This document shows, in pieces, positions 33,460-44,095 of a stretch of 64,000 bases of DNA. The notes under the pieces are model-generated. The model ran no database searches and had not been told where the DNA came from. It saw only the letters and a program-made list of their open reading frames with translations. Position 1 is the first letter of the stretch; every line of letters begins with the position of its first letter. The position numbers and the translations under genes are program-made. Source of the DNA: Phaeotremella fagi (taxonomy: Eukaryota > Basidiomycota > Tremellomycetes > Tremellales > Phaeotremellaceae); the NCBI GenBank assembly GCA_001599715.1, contig BCHU01000003.1, positions 372,001 through 436,000 of the forward strand, written 5' to 3'.

Positions 33460-35422
33460 ATGAAGTGTGCTGGATGTCAAGACAAGGAAGCTTCGAGACT
33501 CGAATGTCCATCTTGTAAAAAGTATGTTGAATTTCTTTGGGTTGAAAGGTTTCGTTTTTGTTGACATCAAAACCTTTTAGACTTGGTATTCCAGGATCAT
33601 TCTTCTGTGATCAAGATTGTTTCAAGAAGAACTGTATGTATTTTATCTTTCTATTGCGCTAGTGTACTGTCGATAACTGACAAAGGGTTGATTTCTTTCA
33701 TTTAGGGGTGTGTATCAGCTTTCTAGAGATCTTGCAGAAGTACTTAATAGCTGACGATTCACAGGGAACTCATAAACTCATACATAACATCGTTCAAATG
33801 GCTGCCGACGCTGAAGAATCAAGTAAGTCCTTATCCATCAATCAATTTATCAAACCCACTAACGAAAACCATCAGAGAACTCGTCCTTACCGCCTTCTAT
33901 GAGAGGATACAATTTCACCGGAACTATGAGACCCGTTTATCCCCTTTCTGAGAAGAGGGAGATACCCCCTCACATAGAGAAACCAGATTACGCTGATGAT
34001 CGTAGGTTTTCTCGTAGTGTTGATTGAATGACTAGCTGATAGCTTGTTTTAGCTAAAGGATTTTCTCTCATTGAAGCGGTTCGTGAGAAGAGCCCCAAAA
34101 TATTGAATAAAGAGGAGATTGAAGCTATGAAATATGTTTGTAAAGTAGGTCTTGCTGTATTTCCCGAAGATTATTAACTGACTCGTGTGTATAGTTGGGA
34201 AGAGAGGTTTTGGATATCACTGCATCCCATATCAAACCTGGAGTTACGACCGATGAGCTAGATAGGATATGTCATGAGGAAACGATCAAAAGAAATTCTT
34301 ATCCGTCACCTTTGAATTATAGTGGATTCCCCAAAAGTGTTTGTACGAGCGTTAACGAGGTTATTTGTCATGTGAGTTGGTCAATAATGAAAATGATGCT
34401 CTAGCTAACTCATATGCCTCAGGGGATTCCGGATCAGAGACCGTTGGGTAAGATACTTGGTCGTTTGACAGAGTTTTATACTGATGTATCCCCAGCTGAT
34501 GGCGATATCATAAATCTTGATGTTTCTTTGTGTAAGTTTAAGTTTACTCTACTTAGTGGTCTGAAACTAACAATACTCAGTCTATGGCGGTATGTCACCA
34601 ATAGTGATCTACTCGCGTGACCGTGCTTACAATCGTGCTCAGGCTTCCACGCAGATTTAAACGCAACTTATCCAGTCGGCAACTGTAACAAAGAATCATT
34701 GGATCTGATAGCAGCAACTAAATTGTGTATGGAAGAAGCAATTAAAATATGTAAACCCGGTGTACCTTATCGTGAAATTGGTAACAAAATCGAAGAAGTT
34801 ATCAAACCATTGGGTTACAGTATTGTTAGGAGATATACAGGTCATGGAGTTCATAAAGTTGTAAGCTTAGATTGTTTGTCGACCTCTTGGTAGTGAGGCT
34901 AAAACAAGGGTAGTTCCATGGAGAACCTAATATTGTTCATTATGCTGGATCGAAGACACCTGGTAGAATGGAAGTTGGACATGTGTTCACGATAGTGAGT
35001 TTAGGATCTTGGGGGTGGTGCTGATGAGTTAGGAACCTATGATCAATCTGGGGACTGCGAGTTTGGGTAAGTGATCATGTTCATATGTCGAATCCTAACT
35101 GACATCGATTAGATCATTGGAAAGATAATTGGACAGCTGTTACGATGGATGGCCGACGATCTGCACAGTTCGAAGAGACGATTTTGTGAGTACGAACAAA
35201 AAGAGTAACCACTCATGACTGCTTTATAGAATAACTGAAACCGGATATGAAATCCTTACAAGACCGGCTAACACGACGACGAGCTCTTCATCATCTAAAA
35301 AGAAGAAGAAGAAGAAGAGTAAAGCGAACGTCAATGGGAATGGGAATGTTGAGTATGGATCAGGACCGGGAACTCCTGTTAACGAGGTTGAGGGTGAGGG
35401 TGAAGATGAGGAGGAGACGTAG
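33460..35422 (+). CDS. MAP1: Methionine aminopeptidase type 1 (MAP1)
   Basis: Fifteen exons in the preferred model: 33460-33521, 33581-33633, 33706-33707, 33765-33822, 33876-34001, 34053-34144, 34195-34371, 34423-34447, 34496-34531, 34581-34589, 34643-34860, 34914-34994, 35033-35066, 35113-35185, 35230-35422; 412 residues. The N-terminal C6H2 zinc finger reads [19 protein letters not shown] and THKLIH. The catalytic pita-bread domain has metal ligands in LDVS, HADLN, TGHGVH, IEPM and QFEETIL. It removes initiator Met from nascent chains at ribosomes. Oddities: a 2-nt exon is needed for the canonical NWGTHK; skipping that splice keeps the frame with 19 extra residues. Exon 10 has 9 nt. There is a lysine run and an acidic C-terminal tail. 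Confidence 0.93.
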
Positions 35423-35470
35423 GGGGGTTCAAGATCTCCAGATGATGCATTGTTCATTATGTGCTTATCA

Positions 35471-35897
35471 TTACGTTTCCTCTTCGACGATCGTTTTCAG
35501 CTATCACATTGTCAAATTTAACTCTCGATCCCAATTCCAGTAAGGAGAACCCACCTGTAGACCATGAATACCTTTGATATCATCTTTCAAACATTCATTA
35601 ACCAACTTATGTTGTTTTATCGTAGACAGACCCTTGAATTTAGGTGAAGAAATAAGAATAGCGTAGAAACTACCACATCCACCTGAACCCGTCGTGTCAG
35701 ATAAAGAGAGAGATGGGGGACATACCAGAAACATCTTCCACTTCCAATCTCTTCCCCGGGAATTTAGATAACAGTTTATCGTAGATCGCCCGTTCGCCTG
35801 AATCTGTTGGTGGAGTTGAGTATCTTCTGAAAGTTTGGATGAGGGTTGAGGGTTTCGATAGTCTGAGATTCGGTATTGTCTTCAGTAATCTTGACAT
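35471..35897 (-). CDS. Mitochondrial BolA-like protein (BOLA3 type)
   Basis: Exons 35897-35726, 35682-35555 and 35500-35471; 109 residues. The start at 35897 gives MSRLLKTIPNLRLSKPSTLI and further R/S-rich residues, a mitochondrial presequence; an upstream in-frame ATG at 36014 would add 39 residues. The BolA domain has VSGGCGSFYAI (the conserved Cys) and FKGLSTIKQHKLVNECL, then IKGIHGLQLKT. Splicing the last intron (35554-35501) is needed to get GLQLKT; reading through gives an odd tail. Role by family: with monothiol glutaredoxin it helps deliver 4Fe-4S clusters in mitochondria. Confidence 0.9.
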
Positions 35898-36066
35898 GGT
35901 TCTAATTTTCTCGATTTGTGAATTGATTCTCTGGGATTTTGGTTCTTGCGACTCGGCTGGGGGTGGTGATTGTACTGGTTTTGAGAAGTTATTGAAGTGT
36001 TGATGAGATTTCAAGAAAGTCTAAGTCTAGCTGGAGATCGATAACATTTCTTCGTCAGCATTGGTA

Positions 36067-36076
36067 ATCACGTGAC
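36067..36076. promoter_or_regulatory. TCACGTGA element between BolA3 and AP beta-adaptin
   Basis: ATCACGTGAC lies 170 bp upstream of each divergent start codon, close to the midpoint of the shared promoter. Core TCACGTGA as at 33286. Confidence 0.55.
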
Positions 36077-36243
36077 TATTGAAGCACGGTGACGATCATA
36101 TGCATCTAACAACACCTCCTCCATCTATATCATTGATATATTGTTCTATTTCAACCACCAAAAAGATATCCACAAGGTACTCCAGAGAGATCTCTACTTA
36201 GTATCAAGTAGATCAGCACATCAATACAGATACAGTCCCAAAA

Positions 36244-38852
36244 ATGGCAGACGCAAAGTTCTTCAGTAAGTTCTCTCTCTTAGACTAATATGCGTCAACT
36301 CATTCACCCTTTCTAGCCCGGGGTAAAACCCAAGAACTTCGTGCTGAACTCCAACAAGCCAATGATAGGAAGGATAAAGGTTTTTTGAAGAAGAAGACTG
36401 CGTTGAAGAAGATCGTCGCTAACATGACCATGGGGAATGATAGTCAGTTCAGCATTTCTCGGTTATCAACTTGGAATTAACTGATTTTATTCCTTTAGTG
36501 TCACCGTTGTTCCCTGATGTTGTTCAGTGTATGACCATCCAAGTTTTAGAGATTAAAAAGAGTATGTCTAAGAATATTGGGGATCTTGTTAACACGACCA
36601 GTGGTCTATCTCTATCTAGTGAACTACGGTAGAGCCCGTCCAGACGATGTCATCCATGCAATCTCAGGATTTCTTTCCGTAAGTCCCCAAACCAAAACTG
36701 AATCCATACTAACAAAAGAATAGGATTGCGCCGATCGAAACGCTTTAATAAGAGCTTTAGCAATAAGAACAATGTCTTCTATACCTCTACCACCTATAAT
36801 TCAAAATCTAGTTGATCCTTTACGACACGCTTTGGAAGATCAAGATCCGTATGTTAGGAAAACGGCTGCTATAGCCGTTGCGAAACTTTATGCTTCGGAT
36901 TATGGACGACGGGTTATTGAGAGAGAGGGATTTGTTGCTATGTTACGGTGGGTTGGGTTTGATTGATTGTTGTGTTGTTTGGATTCTGATTGATATTGGG
37001 TGTAGAGATCTTTTGGCTGATCATAATCCTACTGTTGTGGCTAATGCTGTCGCTGCTCTGGTAGAGATTTCCGATCGAAGCGATGATATATCTTTGAGGT
37101 TGAATGCGACCGTTGCTGGTAAATTGGTAGCAGCTTTAGGAGAATGTTCAGAGTAAGTGGATTCTTCGGTATGTCTGAATTCATACTAACAAATCCAAAG
37201 ATGGGGTCAGATATACATTCTTGATTCATTGCTATCATTCGTTCCTCAATCCGCTATGGATGCTGAAAATCTAGCTGAAAGAATATCAGTCAGACTGCAA
37301 CACGCAAACAGTGCTGTTGTTCTCACTACTATAAAGGTTGTGCTTTATTTGATGAATTATATGGAGGACGATAGTTTGATTAGAATGATGGAGAGGAAGA
37401 TGGGTCCTCCTCTGGGTAAGTCGGATGTCTAATGAGAGAAGAGTTTCACTGATATTTGCCCTAGTTACTCTATTATCCTCTGGACCTGAAGTCCAATACG
37501 TCGGTTTAAGGAACATCTTACTTATAATCCAACGTCGACCTAACGTCCTCCAAAACGAAGTCAAAGTATTTTTCTGCAAATACAACGATCCAATTTATGT
37601 CAAACTAGCCAAACTGGAAATCATGTATCGATTAACGCGTGACGAAAACGTTTCAGAAGTATTGGCTGAATTAAAGGAATACGCTACAGAGGTTGATGTA
37701 GATTTTGTTCGAAAGGCAGTCAGGTCGATTGGTAGATTGGCGATAAAAATCTCAGGAGCTTCGGATCAATGTATTCAAACGCTTCTAGGGCTGATGACGA
37801 CGAAAATCAGTTATGTGGTTCAAGAAGCTATCGTGGTTATCAAAGATATTTTCAGAAGATACCCGAATCAATACGAAAGTATTATATCGACTCTATGTGA
37901 AAATCTGGATGTTCTCGATGAACCTGAAGCTAAAGCTGCTATGATTTGGATCGTTGGTCAATATGCTGATAGGATTGAGAACAGTGATGAGTTGTTGGAG
38001 GATTTCATGTTCACTTTTAAAGAGGAACCTGCGGAGGTGAGTTCTGGGTATAGACAGTCACTTATGGGTTTCCAGGTTCAATTGGCTTTGTTAACAGCTA
38101 CTGTGAAACTGTTTATTCGAAGACCATCAATGGCACAAGAACTTTTACCCAAGATACTTAAACTAGCTACTGAAGAAGCTGAGAATCCGGATCTTAGGGA
38201 TAGGGTATGTTTTGGTTTTGTTAGAAGATATTGACCGTGTTAGGGCTTCATGTATTGGCGTCTCCTCACGTCCAACCCAACTGCTGCTAGAGACATTGTC
38301 ATGTCTGAAAAACCTGTGATTTCAACCGAGACGGATAGAATGGATAAGGGCATGTTGGATCAAGTGAGTTTCAAATGTGATGTTAGAACACTGACGCGAT
38401 AGCTTTTATTACATACCGGAACACTAGGTAGTATATATCATAAAAATCCAAATGTGAGTATAAACTCGAAAGACGGACTAACGAAAATAGACGTTCATTC
38501 GAACTGCCAAACCGAAATACCTACCAGGTGAGTTACAATACATGTACAAGTCCTAACCTCCCAAGATTCACCAGCATTGAATGCATCATCCAAAAGACAT
38601 CTGATAACAGCCAACGGTATCCCAACCATCTCACCCAAACCTCCACAAGTCCCAAGTAGACCAACATTAACGACAGAAAGTAATGGGAACGGGAATGGGA
38701 ACAGTCGACCATCGAGCGCAGCGCCACCTAGTCCTTTACCTGACGACGATCCTTATGGTCAACTTGGGGATTTCGAATTTATGGGTAACAACGGTAGAGA
38801 AGGTTATGAGACTGATGTACCTCGTCCTAGAGGTGAGGATTTGTTGTTCTAG
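36244..38852 (+). CDS. AP-1/AP-2 complex beta-adaptin (APL2-like)
   Basis: Thirteen exons: 36244-36265, 36317-36442, 36499-36561, 36602-36678, 36724-36947, 37006-37152, 37201-37415, 37465-38036, 38076-38204, 38244-38363, 38403-38453, 38491-38527, 38566-38852; 689 residues. The adaptin trunk is unmistakable: [88 protein letters not shown]. The trunk forms HEAT-like helices that bind partner adaptins and dileucine cargo. After about residue 590 comes a short N/S/P-rich hinge ending GEDLLF, a clathrin-box-like tail; there is no separate ear domain, as in fungal AP-1 beta. It acts in trans-Golgi/endosome coat formation. AP-1 is favoured over AP-2, but this is not proven. Confidence 0.9.
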
Positions 38853-39200
38853 ATCTGAAGAATGGGGGGGGATTGGTTGTATTTCTATGTTATGACATCT
38901 GTTTTCTTGGGTTTTGGGTTTTGGGTTTTGGTGGTGCCACGTGCGTTCGCGTACATCACGTTAACAATGCAACCACAGCAACCTACATTTTAGCATTTGA
39001 TAACCACAAAATCATCCATCAATTAGATATCTAGCGTTGAAAGATATATCTGTACAACACAAGAATATCCAGTGAGGAAAGGAAAGAAAAGGAAAGGGGT
39101 TGATCATCATATATCCCATTTGACAAACCTTATTAAATCTCCAAGAAGAAAATCAATCAAACCTCACCTCCCCCTCCCTCCTACACCGATATCCAATGCA
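38853..39200. other. Intergenic; promoter of the SLC35C2-type gene
   Basis: No gene. CACGTG at 38938-38943 (in CCACGTGCG, not the full TCACGTGA). The GTG-led extension of the reading frame upstream of 39201 lacks an ATG and is treated as leader. Confidence 0.5.
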
Positions 39201-41188
39201 ATGTCAACTAAAATCCCAGAATCAACACCAATCTTCATAAACGAAGAAGAAGACTATCCCGAAGCAGGTCCATCAAGATCAACATCGACTTCAGCATCAC
39301 CCTCCCAAAAGGGTAAAACCCAGAACGATTCAGATGGATTATTAGAACCCAACGTCGACGGTAACCGTTCAAGAAGCTCTTCTCACAGTTATGGACATTC
39401 ACGAAGATCCATTGGTGTGTCTCGAGGATTCGATGGGTTTCCCTCAGGTTCTTTTTTGGCTGCACAGACGTCAACGGCTCAGAGACGTAGTATCTGGTGG
39501 AAGAATACTATCATAACAGGTTGTTTCATTTTATCTTGGTATGTCCAAATCTCTTCCGTTATCAATCACGGATGATACTGAGTATGAACGACTAGGTACA
39601 CATTCGCAACCCTCTTGTCGTTGTATAACAAATGGATGTTCTCACCTGAATATTACGGTTTCTCTTATCCCCTCTTTGTAACTTTTTGTCATATGTTGGT
39701 CCAATGGTCACTTTCTGCCCTCATTCGATTTTTCGTTCCTAGATTCAGACCTTCTGCCAGACCAAGTCGACAGGATTATGTGTAGGTCATGTTGTCGTTT
39801 AACGGGTTCGAAGAACTAATTCTAACCTCTTTTAGTTCAAAGATTCTACCGACGGCTATGGCTACGGGTGGTGATGTCGGTTTGTCGAATCTGAGTTTGA
39901 AAACGATCACATTGAGTTTATACAGTGGGTAGAACTTTTCGAATAGGATCGAATAAACGTTCTGACAATCTCCATAGCAATGTGTAAATCCTCCTCATTA
40001 ATCTTCGTCCTCCTCTTCGCCTTCCTCTTCCACCTAGAAAAATTCTCAATAAGACTAATCAGCGTCATCTCGTTAATCTCCTTCGGAGTCTTCCTGATGG
40101 TCTTCAACACAACAGAAGTATCTGTCCCAGGTATCATCATGGTTTTCTCAGCGTCTGCCATTGGAGGTTTTAGATGGGCGTTGACGAGTTTACTGATGCA
40201 CACCCAACGGATGGGGATGACTAATCCTTTCGCTACGATTTTTTGGTTGGCTCCTCTGATGGCTTTGACTTTGGGTTTGGTTAGTGTGATATTTGAAGGT
40301 TGGGGGAATGTATTTAGGAACGAGTTTTTTGAGGGGATCACTGCATTAAAAACTATTGGTGTTATCATCCTACCCGGTTGTGTAGCTTTCGCTATGGTCG
40401 CTAGTGAATTCTTGTGGGTCATGCCTTTTTGCAGTTGGGAACGTAAACATGAAACTGATTAATTGTTATCTTTAGTATTATCCAAAGAGCTGGTGTTGTT
40501 CCTATGTCGATTGCTGGAATTTTTAAGGAAGTCACGACTATCACTATTTCAGCTTGGATCTTTGGGGATGAACTGACGGAATTGAATATCATCGGTGTAG
40601 TGATTACCGTAGGGGGTAAGTTATCTCAATCCAACTTTCCACATAAAAACTAAATAGCTACTCTCAGGGATCGCTCTCTACTCCTATCATAAATATCAAA
40701 AGACGGTCAATTCGACCGTCCCCCTCGATTCCCATGGGAACCCAATCGAAACCGATCTGAACGATCCAGAAGATCGATCAGCTCCAAATGAAGAATATCG
40801 ACAGATCCAAATTGAAGATGAATTAGAACCTGAATCGCCGATAACTGCGAATAAAGATAGCTCCAGTGTCCCACTCAAGAATTATCCTTTGGACGAAACG
40901 ACACATTTGTATCCGCCACCCCCACCACCGATTACTTTGACGCCGGAGGAACAGATTCAGAAACGGAGAGATGAATTTGAGGGGTGGGGGGAGGAGGATG
41001 ATGAGGATGAGGATGGAGATGAGGAGGAGGAGGAGGTTGGGGATGAAGAAGAGGAAGATAAGGAGATTTTGAAGAGACGTTTGGAGAGAGTTGGTGCTGG
41101 GAACGGGAGTGGGGTTGGGCATGGGATTGGGAATGGGAATGGATTTTGGACGAAGAGTTGGGGGGCTTGGTGGGATAAAGAGATGTAG
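39201..41188 (+). CDS. Nucleotide-sugar/triose-phosphate transporter family (SLC35C2/YMD8-like)
   Basis: Exons 39201-39538, 39596-39781, 39836-39924, 39978-40413, 40476-40615 and 40668-41188; 569 residues. A long Ser-rich cytosolic N-terminus (about 105 residues) precedes the TPT/EamA core, with about ten membrane spans: FATLLSLYNKWMF, PTAMATGGDVGLSNLSL, SSSLIFVLLFAFLFHLEK, FSASAIGGFRWALTSLLM, FIIQRAGVVPMSIAGIFKEV and the last span IIGVVITVGGIALYSY. The C-terminal tail is long and extremely acidic (about residues 480-530). The motifs are those of SLC35C2 (human Golgi protein linked to fucosylation) and yeast YMD8. Predicted Golgi/ER membrane; substrate unknown. Confidence 0.88.
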
Positions 41189-41351
41189 ATGTAGATACTG
41201 TAGAGAGTGTGGTGGTTTGTTCATGCATTGTTACGTATATTTTATTCATCACTTTATACATCGTACTATCTACTTTACATATCATCAATTCCTTACTTCT
41301 GATAACCGTGTTTCATTTAGGTCCCATTACATTCAGATTTCAGTGCTATCA

Positions 41352-41704
41352 TCAATAACGATAAGTGTGATGAGTACGATGAAGACCATGGGATTTAGCT
41401 GGTAAATGGAAGAAATGTCTGAGTCGGGTTGATAAACTCGGTCTAAACGTTTATCAGAATCTGAATGTATAGTATAGATGAGGGGGACATACGAATTAGC
41501 TCTAGCACCCATATGATGGAGTTCATGTTTAGCTTCACGTCGACCGTGATGGGTAGTTCTTGGGTTGTTGATTGCCTAGGATGGTGGTTTAGTAGATACT
41601 CTAAGGAGGTAGGGCAAGGGACAGCTTACCGCTCGTAAACCTCTTTCACGATTGGCTCTGTAGGATGTATGGTTGTGGTGGTGGTGGTTTCCGAAGAATG
41701 TCAT
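41352..41704 (-). CDS. Small Con-6 family (conidiation-specific) protein
   Basis: Exons 41704-41630, 41575-41493 and 41442-41352; 82 residues. After a His-rich start (MTFFGNHHHHNH) comes the Con-6 motif RGLRAAINNPRTTHHGRREA followed by KHELHHMGA, as in fungal stress- and conidiation-linked small proteins. The third exon is less certain: an acceptor ending at 41443 (50-nt intron) gives a basic tail beginning PSLSTRLRHFFHL. A later acceptor would stop right after ANS, and no splicing would also stay open. Such proteins are small, hydrophilic and often abundant in stress or stationary phase; their exact role is unknown. Confidence 0.65.
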
Positions 41705-41998
41705 TGTTATTAAGTGCAGTTGTTTTGGTAATGAGTTTGGGTTTGGGGTTTGGGCTGGTTATGAAAGATGAGTAAAGATACGATGGAGGAATGCATTCTG
41801 TGATCTCTAAATGTCTTCAGTTTTATATGTCAGTCCACTGGTTGATGATATCATATCAATCAGCTAACTACTCCACCGAAAGGATCTTCACCAAGACTTT
41901 TGACGTCAACAATCAAGTGTTTCAGAGGAATTGTGGAGCCACACCAATGGTGAAGTCGACAGTGACGAGCTGAATGATGATGATGATGCATATCCTCA

Positions 41999-42959
41999 CT
42001 AGACCTTCTCAAACTCCTTCTTAGCTTTCAAGAGTAACCCCTCAACCCCTTTCCCAAACTCATCCACAATCTTCTGTAAATCCTCACTTCCATCCGAACC
42101 CCTGCCCCCAATCGCTTTCAGAGATTCAGTCCTGATCGCTCGAATCTGTTGTTTCGCAGTTTCGATCGTTTCTCCAAGTGATTTTAGGATTTGTTGACGT
42201 TGAGTATCTGTTTGTCTGGATTTTTATTTTGAAGTTAGTTTAGATGAAGGAGGGGGGGGGTGGGGGGGGGACATACCTTGAAACTGGAATTTTTAGGGTT
42301 TTGCTATCCGTCTTTTGGGGTGATAGACCAGGTAGATTGGCTTTATGTAAAGCCTGTTCTACAGTTTTCATAGTCTATACGAGCGTCAACGTTATCCAAA
42401 GAAAATGTATCCCATGACCTACATCCGTATCATAGACTTCTACATATAAAGTCATCCCTTTAACAGTAACAGAAGCGACGCTCATCAAAGAAACCAAACC
42501 CCCTCCATCAGGTAAACTAACCCTAACAGAGTCCAGAAGTGCTAAATCCCAGAAACCAATCAACGAATAACCCAAGTCAAAAGAGAAAACCAAACCGGAC
42601 ATACCAGGCGAAACCCTCCCCCTACCTCTTTCGACACCATCAAAAACAACCCCTTGACACCATTCAACAACCTTCTCCATCCTCTTCCGAGATTTCCCTA
42701 ATATCTCATCAATCTCTTCCCCACTCAAAGTGCTCGACCCTGACCCTGAACTCGAACCCGAACTCTCATCCAAAGATTTATTCTTCCCTTTGGACGAAGT
42801 CGAACTGGACGCTTTGGATTTTTTGAACAACGAGAAAGAAGTGGTGAAATTACGTTGGGGTTGGGACGACGGTTTTGGGAGGAGTTTTGGGATGGTTTTG
42901 GGTAAGTTTTGGCGTGTGGAGATTAGGAGGAGTGGGGTGATCGTTTTAGTTCGCTGCAT
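41999..42959 (-). CDS. RRF1: Mitochondrial ribosome recycling factor
   Basis: Exons 42959-42605, 42541-42423, 42374-42277 and 42215-41999; 262 residues. It starts MQRTKTITPLLLISTRQNLP, an Arg/Ser-rich mitochondrial presequence, and contains a Ser-rich linker. The RRF core has GRVSPALLDSVRVSLPDGG, VYDTDTMKTVEQALHKANL and QTDTQRQQILKSLGETIETA followed by KQQIRAIR, all family features. The protein dissociates post-termination mitochondrial ribosomes with EF-G. The first intron (42604-42542, 63 nt) is in frame without stops; splicing it yields the canonical SPALLDSV. Intron 42276-42216 begins with a long C-run just after the donor. Confidence 0.9.
42252..42270 (+). repeat. G9-T-G9 homopolymer run inside an RRF1 intron
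   Basis: Two runs of nine G separated by one T on the plus strand; in the RRF1 transcript it reads as C-runs directly after the GTATGT donor. The plus strand (non-transcribed for RRF1) could form a G-quadruplex-like structure. Confidence 0.9.
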
Positions 42960-43045
42960 TTTCGTTTAGCTGTTTGTTATGTGCTTTGGGATTGTATGAA
43001 AAAGTCCCAAAACATCAACTTTTTATCGATGATCTCGAAGTTTTA

Positions 43046-43055
43046 TCACGTGATT
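43046..43055. promoter_or_regulatory. TCACGTGA element between RRF1 and IMP2
   Basis: The perfect palindrome ATCACGTGAT is 87 bp upstream of the RRF1 ATG and 116 bp upstream of the IMP2 ATG. Both genes of this pair are mitochondrial. Confidence 0.55.
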
Positions 43056-43170
43056 TGTATGTTGTTTCAAAATATCGATTTCAAAGCTAGATATGCTGTT
43101 TGGTTCTTGAAACTATTTACATCTTATTAGAATCTTCATCTGGGTAGAAAGTAGAGAGGTACTTCGCGAG

Positions 43171-43943
43171 ATGGAAAGTGGGAAGAGATTCTTTCGAGGT
43201 CCTTTATTTCGTGATGTCCTGTGAGTCAGCTTCTAGTAGTCTTGAGCTGCATCAACTGAAACCTGATATTTTTAGATCGAAATTAGCTTGGGTACCTGTT
43301 GGTGTCTTTTTCGTTAGACATGTATATTCGGTAGCTACTATCACTGGAGGATCTATGCAGGTAGGCTGTTTATGGACATTGAGGTGTCGCCGATGCTAAT
43401 CCCTGTTTTAGCCTACGTTCAACCCAAACCTTTCTTCTGCACCTTTACATCGTGATGTGGTCCTTTTAGAACGATGGTCAACAGCCTTCAATAAATATAA
43501 ACGAGGTGACGTGGTTACGTTGTGGTAAGTCTATTATCTAGTTGAAATATCCTTCAAAACTGACATTCCATATTTTTCTTTTGTAGGTCACCCGTGAATC
43601 CCGATTTATTAACGACGAAACGAATAGTCGCTCTCGAAGGCGATTTAGTCAATCCCCTCCCACCCTCTCCACCTACACCAATAATAATCCCACCTGGACA
43701 TTGTTGGGTCGAAGGTGATTCCAGATTCCACACAAAGGATTCAAACACTTATGGACCTGTACGTTTGGCATTTATTTTGATTTTCAATGGGTTAGATATT
43801 GATTAGATTTATAGATTCCACTGGGACTTATCACTGCTCGAGTCGTTAGTATCATTTGGCCATTTGGGAGGACTGGGGTAGTTCAGAATGGTCCTGGGAA
43901 ATCGAAGGGACGGGTTAGGGTTAGGAAATTGAGAGTGGAGTAG
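43171..43943 (+). CDS. IMP2: Mitochondrial inner membrane protease subunit 2
   Basis: Exons 43171-43220, 43276-43360, 43412-43524, 43587-43758 and 43815-43943; 182 residues. A hydrophobic segment (LAWVPVGVFFVRHVYSVA) anchors the protein near the N-terminus. The S26 signal-peptidase motifs are ITGGSMQPTFNP with the nucleophilic Ser, LWSPVNP, TKRIVALEGD with the general-base Lys, and CWVEGD with the later structural Asp; the end GLITARVVSIIWP is also typical. With IMP1 it cleaves sorting signals of inner-membrane and intermembrane-space proteins. A proline-rich loop (PLPPSPPTPIIIPPG) replaces the usual short connection. The neighbouring RRF1 is also mitochondrial. Confidence 0.93.
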
Positions 43944-44095
43944 AACATTTCGATCGGAGGAATAGGCGTAACTCAAAATCAACTTTATATTGCATATAGA
44001 TCAAACAACTCTCTATTGTACTTCTATCTCCATCATTCCAGTCATTTAGATATTCTATCGATGTATAATAATTCACTCTCTTCGATAAACTTTGT

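Noticed and set aside
39072..39200. N-terminal extension of the SLC35C2-type protein
   Set aside because: The frame is open but begins with GTG and lacks an ATG before 39201.
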